From Candidatus Poribacteria bacterium (GTDB lineage: Bacteria; Poribacteria; WGA-4E; WGA-3G): a DNA stretch of 64,000 bases. The position numbers and the translations under genes were made by a program. Position 1 is the first letter of the stretch. Every line of letters begins with the position of its first letter. The notes under the pieces were generated by a model, which saw only the letters and a program-made list of their open reading frames with translations, was not told where the DNA came from and searched no databases. This document shows, one piece after another, positions 19,664 to 28,100 of the stretch. The stretch is taken from positions 4,830,204 to 4,894,203 of the forward strand of contig OY282386.1 of the NCBI GenBank assembly GCA_958295945.1. Direction: 5' to 3'.

Positions 19664-19987
19664 CTATTTATTTAGAAGATCTATAGGCTCAATCGTATGA
19701 TCAACTAAACCTAATTCCTTATTGATTGAACGAACTCTTTCAACATCAGTCAAGGCATTCTCTTTCAATTCCAGTTTACGAATTTCATCTTGTATTTTTT
19801 CTCGTTGCCTTTCAAAGTCTGGTTTGCTGTTAAAAAATACTCCTTTGGCATACGATGAAAACAATGCACTGGCACCAAAAACACAGAGCGAAATTCCTAA
19901 TACTATGTAGACAAACAACATTCCAACTTTCTTATCGGGTTCCGGCTTTTCCTGAAATAGTATTCCGTAATTTTTCTGATTATGCAT
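19664..19987 (-). CDS. ftsL: FtsL-like bitopic cell-division protein
   Basis: 107 aa with a polar N-terminus of about 20 residues, one hydrophobic helix (about 22-45) and a charged, leucine-containing region with coiled-coil character (about 55-90). This architecture and the position between rsmH and ftsI are those of FtsL, the small partner of FtsB and FtsQ. FtsL sequences are poorly conserved, so the name depends on context and topology, not on a motif. Confidence 0.75.
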   Translation of the reverse strand: MHNQKNYGILFQEKPEPDKKVGMLFVYIVLGISLCVFGASALFSSYAKGVFFNSKPDFERQREKIQDEIRKLELKENALTDVERVRSINKELGLVDHTIEPIDLLNK

Positions 19988-20053
19988 CTTATTAACTTTA
20001 TACGTTTGTTTTTAAATTTTGATACATATATAGTGTTTATATTAACCTCAACG

Positions 20054-21022
20054 TTACACTCTGGTAGCAACTCGTAATTTGGCACTGCGTGCTCTTGGAT
20101 TTGCGTCAATTTCGCTTTGAGATGGTAACACTGGTTTTCTGGTAACAACATTCAATGCTTTTTCATGTTCACATATACAAACTGGTGTCTTTGGTGGACA
20201 GATACAAGTTCTTGCATAGTGTCTGATCTTTTGTTTGACAATACGATCTTCAAGCGAATGAAAACTGATGACACAAAGATGTCCACCGGGCTTTAAAATG
20301 GATATAGCAGCGTCCAAACCACGAACTAAATTGTTCAGTTCTCCATTAACCTGAATTCGCAATGCTTGGAAGGTTCTGGTAGCAGGATGAATTCTCTTTA
20401 CTCTATTTGAATTCTTTCGGTATTCTTTTGAATGTTTTAACTTCTTAGAATAAACTTGTTCAACGGTTTCAGCAAGTTGTAGTGTTGTGGTAATTGGTGT
20501 TTCTGTCCTTACTTTAGCTATATGATGCACGATCTGTTTTGCATAACGCTCTTCACCGTATTCTCTGAAAATCTGAATCAGTTCATCTGGAGTACTCTCG
20601 TTCACGATCTGTGCTGCTGATGTATCTAATTGCACATCCATCCGCATATCTAAAGGACCTAAATGTTGAAAACTGAATCCTCTGTCAGGTGTGTCTAACT
20701 GTAGTGAGGATACACCAAGATCAAGCAAGACACCATCAACTTTGTTGATCCCGAAGGCATCCAATAAAGATTTTAGTTCTGCAAAGTTACCGTGTATCAG
20801 GATCAATCGATCCTTGAATGGATGTAATCTCTTCTCTGCAATAGCAAGTGCACTCTCGTCAAGGTCTATCCCAATCAATCTACCAGTTGGAAATGATGAC
20901 TTTAATATGTAAAAACTATGTCCCCCTAACCCTATAGTGGCATCTACGTAAACTCTGTTGGGACTCGGGGTAAGAAAATCAAGGATTTCATTTCGTAAGA
21001 CTGGTATGTGTGTTTCAGACAT
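20054..21022 (-). CDS. rsmH: 16S rRNA (cytosine(1402)-N(4))-methyltransferase RsmH
   Basis: SAM-dependent methyltransferase (formerly MraW) acting on C1402 of 16S rRNA in the ribosomal P site. The SAM-binding motif DATIGLGGHS is near residue 28, GVLLDLGVSSLQLD near 100 with the RGFSF segment after it, and the conserved HPATRTFQALRI is visible. A cysteine-rich patch (CICPPKTPVCIC) occurs in the C-terminal part. Length 322 aa is typical. It is the first gene of the dcw cluster here; mraZ, which often precedes it, is absent. Confidence 0.97.
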   Translation of the reverse strand: MSETHIPVLRNEILDFLTPSPNRVYVDATIGLGGHSFYILKSSFPTGRLIGIDLDESALAIAEKRLHPFKDRLILIHGNFAELKSLLDAFGINKVDGVLLDLGVSSLQLDTPDRGFSFQHLGPLDMRMDVQLDTSAAQIVNESTPDELIQIFREYGEERYAKQIVHHIAKVRTETPITTTLQLAETVEQVYSKKLKHSKEYRKNSNRVKRIHPATRTFQALRIQVNGELNNLVRGLDAAISILKPGGHLCVISFHSLEDRIVKQKIRHYARTCICPPKTPVCICEHEKALNVVTRKPVLPSQSEIDANPRARSAKLRVATRV

Positions 21023-21048
21023 GTGTTACCTCATTTAATAACAAATAT

Positions 21049-21103
21049 AGCAAGATTTATGCCAAAAAATATGCGATTTTTTCCATAGTAAGAATTGTGT
21101 CAA
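21049..21103 (-). promoter_or_regulatory. Possible promoter elements upstream of rsmH
   Basis: Reading towards rsmH, a TTGACA is at 21103-21098 with only a poor -10 (AAAAAT after 16 bp). Closer to the gene, TGGCAT-N5-TTGCT (21063-21049) has the GG/GC spacing of a sigma-54 -24/-12 promoter and would start transcription about 15 bp before the ATG. Either may drive the dcw cluster; neither is strong evidence. Confidence 0.25.
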
Positions 21104-21131
21104 TTTATTGCAGATCATGTTCATGTAAACT

Positions 21132-21209
21132 AACCTAAGTTGCCACCTATCATTTTTTGGAGTGGTTTCAAACCACGATATTGTTGGCGCGGTTTTAAAC
21201 CACGATATT
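21132..21209. repeat. MITE-like element, truncated copy
   Basis: Left end of the same family as the copies at 22268 and 46675 (AACCTAAGTTGCC, then the CACCTATCATT block), degenerating after about 45 bp into two tandem versions of a GGTTT-x-AAACCACGATATT unit. No right terminus was found. The rest of the 622-bp rsmH-nadD gap holds a TCCTGGTTCAGA repeat at 21321-21340 (also at 55600 and 55721) and a candidate promoter at 21472. Confidence 0.6.
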
Positions 21210-21471
21210 ACACCTCTTGACTCAAATCATCAGCATTACAAACCCTTACAACATCGGAGCAGTATATCTTAACAATGACAATTAGAAATGTCAGACTCAT
21301 AATCATGGAAATCTATAAATCCTGTCCATCCTGGTTCAGACAAGCAAAAACATCAGCCTATTGAGGAACACTTATGTTAACAAATTGCAACAAAATAACA
21401 ATACATGTCAAGACACCAAAAAACTAAATGCAAAAACGTACCGTTCTACAAAATTAAACCTGAAATTAATC

Positions 21472-21500
21472 TTGAATTCAATTCAACAGATTGCTATACT
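21472..21500 (+). promoter_or_regulatory. Predicted sigma-70-type promoter upstream of nadD
   Basis: TTGAAT (21472-21477) and TATACT (21495-21500) are separated by 17 bp. The predicted start is about 140 bp before nadD, and nothing else lies between, so it could drive nadD and the genes after it. Confidence 0.45.
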
Positions 21501-21644
21501 TAAAAAGGTTGAACGTAATGTAATTGTAAAGTTGGATTAATTATCATGTCAGGCCACTATGTTGTCCTATGAACAGCAATATTATACATAAGGTCACCTT
21601 TATCGGTAAGTAGATAAATCGGTAAGTAGATTAATAAAAATCTG

Positions 21645-22232
21645 ATGAAAATTGGAATCATGGGTGGCACATTCAATCCAATCCATTATGGACACTTAAT
21701 TTGTGCTGAGCAGGTGCGTGATGGATTAGGATACGATAAAATACTATTTGTCCCATCAGCACGACCACCACACAAATCTCAACCCGACATGGTATCCGCA
21801 GAACACCGCTTTCAAATGGTCTTGTTAGCAACTGAACACAATCAATATTTTGAAGTCTCACGAATTGAATTGGATCGAGAGGGGCCTTCATACACAATTC
21901 AGACCGTTAAGACATTGAGAAACAGGTATAACATATCAACAGAACTTGCATGGATTATAGGAGCAGATTCATTAATTGAATATAAGATTTGGAAGGATTT
22001 TGATGGTGTGCTGAAACAGTGCACAATGATCGCAACAACACGTCCAAATTATGACATGCAACTGGTACCTACAGAAATTCGTAACAGAGTTAAAACGTTT
22101 AAAATTACAGGAATCGACATCTCTGCCACTGAAATTCGTAGACGGCTAAAAAACAATCTTTCAATACAATATCTTGTTCCAGATTCTGTTGCTGAATATA
22201 TCAAAGAACATAGGTTATACAGAGAAGCATAA
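21645..22232 (+). CDS. nadD: Nicotinate-nucleotide adenylyltransferase NadD
   Basis: Adenylylates nicotinate mononucleotide in NAD biosynthesis. The nucleotidyltransferase signature GGTFNPIHYGHL (HxGH type) is at residues 7-18, SARPPHK at about 39-45, and the C-terminal ISATEIRRRL motif contacts ATP. Length 195 aa is normal. In many bacteria nadD is followed by yqeK and rsfS. Here yacG and yqeK follow, but rsfS is displaced by the 9-kb insertion starting at 23448. Confidence 0.96.
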   Translation: MKIGIMGGTFNPIHYGHLICAEQVRDGLGYDKILFVPSARPPHKSQPDMVSAEHRFQMVLLATEHNQYFEVSRIELDREGPSYTIQTVKTLRNRYNISTELAWIIGADSLIEYKIWKDFDGVLKQCTMIATTRPNYDMQLVPTEIRNRVKTFKITGIDISATEIRRRLKNNLSIQYLVPDSVAEYIKEHRLYREA

Positions 22233-22267
22233 AGTCATATTGTTATGTTTTTGGCTTTTGGTAATTC

Positions 22268-22410
22268 ACCTTAGTTGCCACCTATCATTTGTTGGAGGGG
22301 TTTGTAACCCCGATTTATAAGAAGTGGCACTAAAATATGCAGAATTCCTTTGTTTCTTCGTTTAACAAAGTCCTTTGATGATTAATATTCAGTAGGTAGC
22401 AACTTAGGTT
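22268..22410. repeat. MITE-like element, copy B
   Basis: 143 bp between nadD and yacG. Terminal inverted repeats read ACCTTAGTTGCC on the left and GCAACTTAGGT on the right. It contains the internal GGGGTT/AACCCC hairpin and the CTTTGTTTCTTCG block found in the other copies. It has no coding frame and no convincing flanking direct repeat. Confidence 0.85.
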
Positions 22411-22431
22411 ATGATTAGGAGTTGACTTGAT

Positions 22432-22683
22432 ATGAAATGTAGCATCTGTGGAATTGACTTTGAATTTGAGTATAAGAAAGAAGAACCGCTACCGTTACAT
22501 TTTCCATTTTGTAGCAAAAGGTGTAAAGCAATAGATTTGGGAAAATGGCTAAACGACGAATATCACATTAGTAATCTAATCACTGAGACTGATAAGTTGA
22601 TAGATGTTGAATTTAGAGTTAGTGGTGATAATGAAGAAGATCTACTTGAAAAATTGCTTGGCAAAGATGCGAAGAAAGTATGA
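22432..22683 (+). CDS. yacG: YacG-like zinc-finger protein (DNA gyrase inhibitor family)
   Basis: 83 aa. A four-cysteine zinc site (CSIC at residues 3-6, CSKRC at about 27-31) followed by IDLGKWLNDEYHI is the YacG pattern; in E. coli this small protein binds and inhibits DNA gyrase. The C-terminal half is acidic and more divergent than in typical YacG. It lies between nadD and yqeK on the same strand, just downstream of a MITE-like element. Confidence 0.8.
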   Translation: MKCSICGIDFEFEYKKEEPLPLHFPFCSKRCKAIDLGKWLNDEYHISNLITETDKLIDVEFRVSGDNEEDLLEKLLGKDAKKV

Positions 22684-22771
22684 TCAATATACATTAATAT
22701 CTTTACAGATGGTAGATACACATATCCGTAGGACAAAGTTAATTTAATCAATAGGGTATTAACTGATCAAT

Positions 22772-23434
22772 ATGTTGACAAGTAAAACACTTGCAGTAAA
22801 CGAAATCTTAGAAACATCGTTCCCAAAATCAGATGACTTAAGGAATCAACCGAAGTCAATTGAGATATTACATTATCTCTCAAAAAAACTTGATCCTGAA
22901 CGGCTTGACCACGTCATTTCTGTTCAGGAGACTGCAGTTAAATTAGCACGTTACCATAATGCTGATGTTTGGAAAGTTAATCTGGCAGCACTACTACATG
23001 ATGTAGCAAAATGGATGAGTGACGACCAACTATACAAGGCTGTATCACGATTTGAAATTGAACTAGACCCAATAGAAAAAACTATGCCCGCACTATTACA
23101 TGCAATTGTAGGTGTAAAAAATGCAATTGAATTATTCAAAGTAACCGATTTAGATATACTTGAGGCAATTCGATGTCATACAACAGGTAATGCATCAATG
23201 GGTTTAACAGCCAAATTGATTTATGTTGCTGATTTTGCAGAACCGAATCGGTTATATAAAGAAGCTAAACAAGTCAGACAGGTAGCAGAGGAAGATTTAA
23301 ATCAAGCTGTTCATTGGGTAGCACAACATAAGATTGGATTTTTACTACAAAATGATGGGATTATTCATCCAAATACGATACATACCTACAATAGCACTTT
23401 TCCAAATTTAGATAGGTATAAACCGAAAAGATAA
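22772..23434 (+). CDS. yqeK: HD-domain phosphohydrolase YqeK (diadenosine tetraphosphatase-like)
   Basis: 220 aa HD-superfamily enzyme of the YqeK group, which symmetrically hydrolyses diadenosine tetraphosphate. Metal ligands are visible as H47 (RLDHVISV), the HD pair at 76-77 (AALLHDVAKW) and the later aspartate in IYVADFAEPNR. About 40 extra residues precede the domain. YqeK normally sits between nadD and rsfS; here the next gene is an insertion and rsfS begins 9.25 kb downstream. Confidence 0.92.
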   Translation: MLTSKTLAVNEILETSFPKSDDLRNQPKSIEILHYLSKKLDPERLDHVISVQETAVKLARYHNADVWKVNLAALLHDVAKWMSDDQLYKAVSRFEIELDPIEKTMPALLHAIVGVKNAIELFKVTDLDILEAIRCHTTGNASMGLTAKLIYVADFAEPNRLYKEAKQVRQVAEEDLNQAVHWVAQHKIGFLLQNDGIIHPNTIHTYNSTFPNLDRYKPKR

Positions 23435-23455
23435 CTGTCGTTTAACATATACACA

Positions 23456-23487
23456 ACGTGAGTTTGATAAATCAAATTTTTGTATTC
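23456..23487. repeat. IS982-type terminal repeat, left boundary
   Basis: ACGTGAGTTTGATAAAT matches in inverted orientation the end at 32578, and a CAAAT-TTTTGT stretch just inside is also shared. The IS copy is then interrupted by the palindrome at 23488. Confidence 0.75.
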
Positions 23488-23568
23488 GGTTCGGTTAGGA
23501 AACCGAACCTACCGGGGTTTGGCTGAAAGGTGCGGTTAATGTAATATAAACTTTTAGAAATGGTATTA
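23488..23568. repeat. Palindrome plus 35-bp arm of an inverted duplication (left copy)
   Basis: A perfect palindrome (arms GGTTCGGTT and AACCGAACC, loop AGGA, 23488-23509) is followed at 23534-23568 by a 35-bp segment containing AATATAAACTTTTAGAAATG. The same arrangement, inverted, is at 24420-24500, with one difference in the 35 bp. The two copies bracket an 851-bp segment with a gene remnant and a lipoprotein gene. Confidence 0.75.
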
Positions 23569-23761
23569 CTTCGCAACACCAGAGATACCCGTAGGTGTTT
23601 TAATTGGAAAATCACCAACTTATGTTGAAACGTATACGCGCGTCTATCGCAATCGCGTCAAACGGCGACGGTTGAGAGCCGCTGCCGTCGGTTGTGGTAT
23701 AGCGAGTGCTATAAGCAGTGTTTACTATTTGTTTGTAGCTCCAAACTTTTACACCGACTAA
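23558..23761 (+). pseudogene. 3' remnant of an unidentified gene
   Basis: An open frame of 67 codons after a TAG at 23555, with no plausible start codon, ending at TAA 23759-23761. It reads TPEIPVGVLIGKSPTYVET, then a basic stretch VKRRRLRAAAVG and one hydrophobic segment. Codon choice looks coding, and the frame begins exactly where the inverted repeat ends, so this is probably the truncated C-terminus of a small membrane protein. The family was not recognised. Confidence 0.5.
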
Positions 23762-23809
23762 CTTAACTGTGAGGGAGTTCTGCTCCCTCCGTTACATAAA
23801 GGATGAACG

Positions 23810-24304
23810 ATGAACACAACAAACCGTAGAGGCCCTACCTTGTTAACACATTCTTTCTTAGTTCTTGTGTTGATATTGCTGTTATTTGCTGGATGTAGCG
23901 AGACGGACGATGAAATACCTAAAATAGCAACTGTAAAAATAGAATTTACCTTACCCACTCCTTCGGATGAAGTTGGAGACGCAAGAAACGCTGATAAGTT
24001 GGATGTTATTATTTCTACTGACTTTACCTGGGAGGGGCCAGGTGCCGGAATTCTTTATCATACGAAACACGAATTTGCCCTTACTGAGAGTTTTAGCCAA
24101 AACTTCAACCTTGTCCCTGATGATGGAACCGTGGAATTGGCTGTTGAAATTAGGAACAATACACGCTTTGATGAACTATCTGCCCGTCGTATTATTCTGA
24201 TTGACGGTGAGGTAGAATCTGACGAGCGTTTGTCGATCACAAGAGGTGTCTGGTTTTATAACTGGAGTCACACGAAGATTGATGAATCTGTCTCATTGTT
24301 CTGA
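23810..24304 (+). CDS. Hypothetical lipoprotein
   Basis: 164 aa with a signal peptide ending in a lipobox (LLLFAGC, Cys at about 28), so it should be lipid-anchored. The mature part is acidic and beta-rich in appearance (KIEFTLPTPSDEV, then GTVELAVEIRNN), ending WSHTKIDESVSLF. No family recognised. A small hairpin (GAGGGAG/CTCCCTC, 23771-23789) lies just before it. It sits inside the IS-bounded insertion, between two inverted 35-bp repeats, and may be one of its cargo genes. Confidence 0.75.
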   Translation: MNTTNRRGPTLLTHSFLVLVLILLLFAGCSETDDEIPKIATVKIEFTLPTPSDEVGDARNADKLDVIISTDFTWEGPGAGILYHTKHEFALTESFSQNFNLVPDDGTVELAVEIRNNTRFDELSARRIILIDGEVESDERLSITRGVWFYNWSHTKIDESVSLF

Positions 24305-24419
24305 ATAAGTATGGTGAACCTTCATCTCTCAATTGATTATGATACTCTCGACTTAAAGGAGGACAATTCATTGAAACGACGACACAAGGAATCAATTTAC
24401 AAGATAAAAATCATCGAAA

Positions 24420-24500
24420 TAATACCATTTCTAAAAGTTTATATTGCATTAACCATACATCGTCCACCCAGGGCCGGTAGGTTCGGTTTCCTAACCGGGC
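24420..24500. repeat. Inverted duplication, right copy, with palindrome
   Basis: 24420-24454 is the reverse complement of 23534-23568 with a single difference, and 24475-24500 is the matching AGGA-loop palindrome, here with one imperfect arm. It is oriented opposite to the left copy. Confidence 0.7.
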
Positions 24501-24509
24501 ATATCAAAA

Positions 24510-24605
24510 ATGGTGGCACTTTTAAGATGGATCATCAATACCTTCTCAGCAGAAAAGCAAGATGACGGCACATGGAAAATACTGTCCGTTACGCCAAAAG
24601 AGTGA
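24510..24605 (+). pseudogene. Short 3' gene remnant after the inverted repeat
   Basis: 31 codons from an ATG at 24510 read WIINTFSAEKQDDGTWKI then LSVTPKE and stop at TGA 24603-24605. The compact, well-formed sequence next to a repeat suggests the end of a truncated gene. No Shine-Dalgarno precedes the ATG. The family was not recognised. Confidence 0.4.
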
Positions 24606-25075
24606 CTCCCTACTTTGGTAAACTCAGCGGTTCGCCATTACGTAGTTTTATGATCATCCTAAGACGTGAGATATTAGCACCGATTCAAACACGATCGGAA
24701 TTACAACGGACCAATAAGGTTGCAGCAGGAGTGTATTTCTACACGCTCACCGCAGGCGAGTTTTCTGCGACCCGCAAAAATTCTGAACTCGACAACGCAG
24801 GATTTTATATCTACCGCAGTGAAACCCAAGCGGGTGAATTCAAAGTCGTCAACCCAACTATGATTGCGGGTGCTGGCACAACAGGAGAACGCACTGAATA
24901 CTCGTGGACAGATACCACAGCGAAGCCGAATACTGTCTATTACTATCGTATAGAAGATATGTCTCATGCGGGAGTTCGCGAGCAGCTTGCGACAGTTCGG
25001 TTGAGAGGACTTGTATCTGCGACCGGTAAACTTATCACAAAATGGAGTGACCTTAAACGCACTTCTGTATTCTAA
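24572..25075 (+). pseudogene. Chimeric remnant: YFYTLTAG-type domain end fused to FN3-like tail
   Basis: The frame from 24572 begins with about 45 residues of no recognisable family. It continues with KVAAGVYFYTLTAGEFSATRK, the end of a FlgD-Ig-like C-terminal domain that normally stops after a few more residues. Instead it joins NSELDNAGFYIYRSET, the start of the fibronectin-like C-terminal domain seen in the next two genes, and ends with TKWSDLKRTSVF. It has no signal peptide and no proper N-terminus, so it looks like a deletion fusion of two gene ends, not a working protein. Only about 60 bp separate it from the next gene. Confidence 0.65.
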
Positions 25076-25135
25076 AAGGAGATAACGCACGAAACGATTT
25101 TCATAACACACAACTCACTTCATAAGGAGAAGGTT

Positions 25136-28100
25136 TTGAAAAAAATAAGTTGTCTTTGCGGAATGTTTTGTTGTTTTATCCTAATGCTGAGCAGTGGGTT
25201 GCCCGTTGCTGCGGCACCGACGGATCCTGTAACGATCCCCGATGCGAACCTCCGTGCTGCGATCGAAACCCTACTCAGCAAGGCTTCTGGTGCGACAATC
25301 ACCGAGGCGGAGATGGCTGGCATAACACCCCGGATATTTGTGACTACCGCAGTGCGTAATCTTACCGGTCTCGAATACGCCACCGGATTCAGAGAGTTAA
25401 CGCTTAAGCGACTATATACATCCTCTGCCTCTTCCGATCTTGACCTAACCCCCTTGCAAAACCTCACACAATTGACATACCTGGATCTCAGTGGTCATGT
25501 TGAAGATCTCTCACCCCTGCGGGGATTAACAGCCTTGACAAACCTCATCCTTTCTAACAATCGTATCGTAGATATTTCGCCCCTGCGGGAGTTAACGGCG
25601 TTAAAACAGTTATATCTTGGGAATAATCAAATCACGGATATATCACCGCTGAGTCGCCTTACCAACTTGGAGGAACTCCATCTTCGCAACAATGTGGAAC
25701 TCTCGGATATCTCGCCGCTGAGACATTTAAGAAAACTGAGATTGTTATGGCTCCACCAAACCGCTATCACGCCCTCGGGGCTGAGAGCGGTGCTACCCGC
25801 TTTAGGATCCCTGAAGGACTTGAATCTTCAGGTCACCCGCATTTCTGACCTATCCGTGTTAGAGGCGTTCCCAGCAGACGTGTCGTTGGCCAAACTAGAT
25901 CTGCGCTACATAGGGACCATTGGTAGAGATGTCGCTTGGCTGCTGACGGATATCACCCCCTTGGCGGCGTTCGTCCAGGCAGGAAAAATGGGAGCCGATA
26001 GTCAGTTTACTGGGAGTCCCCGGATTGAGTTAGACTGGAACCTCGCGTTGGACTATGAATCCATCTACACAGACATACCAGCCCTCATAAATTACCCCAT
26101 AAATGTCGATTATCACCCCTCTGTACCTGCTCTTGAGCGGGCAGCTCCGACAGTTGATACTTACGAAGGCTTCCCCGGAACACCCGCCAGGTTTGTGGTG
26201 CGAGCTGTTAATAATACCACTGCAAGCAACCGGACATTCCGATGGCCGCGGTTCGAGAAGGTGCCTGTCACATGGAGAGTTACAGCCCCCGACGGCACGG
26301 TAAGTGAAACACCAGCCGTAACGGACGACGATGGGTTGTCATCGTTTACGATCACCCTCGGCGATGTTGGCGAGACGCACACCGTAGAGGCAATCGTCCC
26401 TGCGAATATGCCCGCGCAGGGGCCTTCACACCCCGAACTCAAAGTAACCTTCACTGTAACCGCCGTCGCACCGCCTACGATTACGTTGACGCTCACAAAG
26501 GAAACTGTTACACGGACATCATTACAATGGCACGCTGAAGTCGAGGGCACCCTCCCCAACGCCTACGTCCATTATTACAAGAAAAGTGCGGATACGGAGT
26601 GGATAGAGGTCGGAAATCTTGGGCGGAGTCGTGGGCGTCTATTCGGTTTTCTCCATTCAGATCTTCAACCGGGGACCTGCTATGACTTCCAGTTGTTTGC
26701 GTTGGAAGGCGGGATCCGGGTTGAACCGGGTAGCAATGTGCTGAAAGGATGCACACTCGGAACTCGTCCGAGCCCGCCTGTCGAACCGCCGGAACCACCA
26801 CCAGAGCCGCCAGAACCCGTGAATAATCCCCCCGTTTTCAAGAGTGCCTCTGCTGTGTCCGTTCAGGAAAATACGACGGCAGTCGTCAGAGTTGTCGCCG
26901 CAGACCCGGATACCGATGATGCGATTACAAGTTATGCGATTACGGGTGGTGCGGATAGGGCGTTATTTCAGATCAGTGGTGAGAACACGCCATCAGATAT
27001 GTTACGTTGCAAGACTGCGCCGGACTTTGAGATGCCCGGTAGTGCTGTGAATAGCAACATCTACACGCTTATTCTCACGGCGACGAGTGGTGTTGATGAT
27101 CGTGAATTGACAGCGACGCAGACAGTAACCGTCACCGTCACAGATGTTGACGAACCTGTAGAACCACCCGTAGACCCGCCTGTTGACCCACCCGTTGATC
27201 CGCCTATTGACCCACCCGTTGATCCGCCTATTGACCCACCCGTTGAGCCACCGGTAGAACCACCCGTTGACGAACCTGTAGAACCACCCGTAGACCCGCC
27301 TGTTGACCCACCCGTTGATCCGCCTATTGACCCACCCGTTGAGCCGCCTGTTGAACCACCCGTTGAGCCACCGGTAGAACCACCCGTTGAGCCACCCGTT
27401 GTTGATGGCAGCACCGATCCCACGTACTTCGCGCCCGCTATTCCGCTGGCAACACCTTCCTTTATTTTCAACGAGGTTCATAACGATTCAGACGATACAA
27501 ACGATTGGATAGAACTGAAAAACTTGTGTAACGTTCCGATTCACCTCTCCGATTGGCAGATACGTCTGCTTTCAAGCGAGGATACTGAGGCGGATGGAGA
27601 GGTAGATGTTGTGTCGTTTCCCGATGTTATGTTGCCAGCGCAAGAGGTGCTGTTAATTACGAACACCGATCCGAGCGAGACACGGCTTGCGAGTGGTTTG
27701 AATATTGCTACGGGTGCGCGTCGCGGTGCGCATCATCTGTATCTTGTTTCGGAACGTCTGCAGCTGCCGAGCGAGCCGTATCTGCTTATTTTACAACGCA
27801 GGACAGATGCCAACGGAAAGCCACCAAAGACGATTGAAGATGTTGCTGGCACTTATTTCCGGACTGTGTTGCCCTACCCCACAGAATTTTATCAAGTGTA
27901 TCCACTTGTGAACGCGTATCGCCCGACGGAGGTAGCTGCACCGCTGACGTACGGTGTGTGGCAGCGTCAAAGTTTAGAACATCCGGGGTATTTCGCGTTG
28001 GCATGGATAGCGAGCAGGTATCATGGGGGCATCGGGTATGATCGTCACGCTGAGGCGTGGGCATCTCTCGGCACGCCGGGCTACCTGCTTGACCCGTCCC

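Noticed and set aside
24311-24565. 84-codon frame between the lipoprotein and the chimeric remnant
   Set aside because: It is translated mainly from the inverted repeat and palindrome; a better coding frame (24510-24605) overlaps it.
27147-27402. Regular short repeat resembling a CRISPR array
   Set aside because: Units are contiguous 15-bp coding repeats without spacers, and no cas genes are present.
27061-27471. Open frame on the minus strand rich in Gly, Ser and Thr repeats
   Set aside because: It is the antisense reading of the PVDPP repeat of the large secreted protein; it has no signal peptide or ribosome site of its own.
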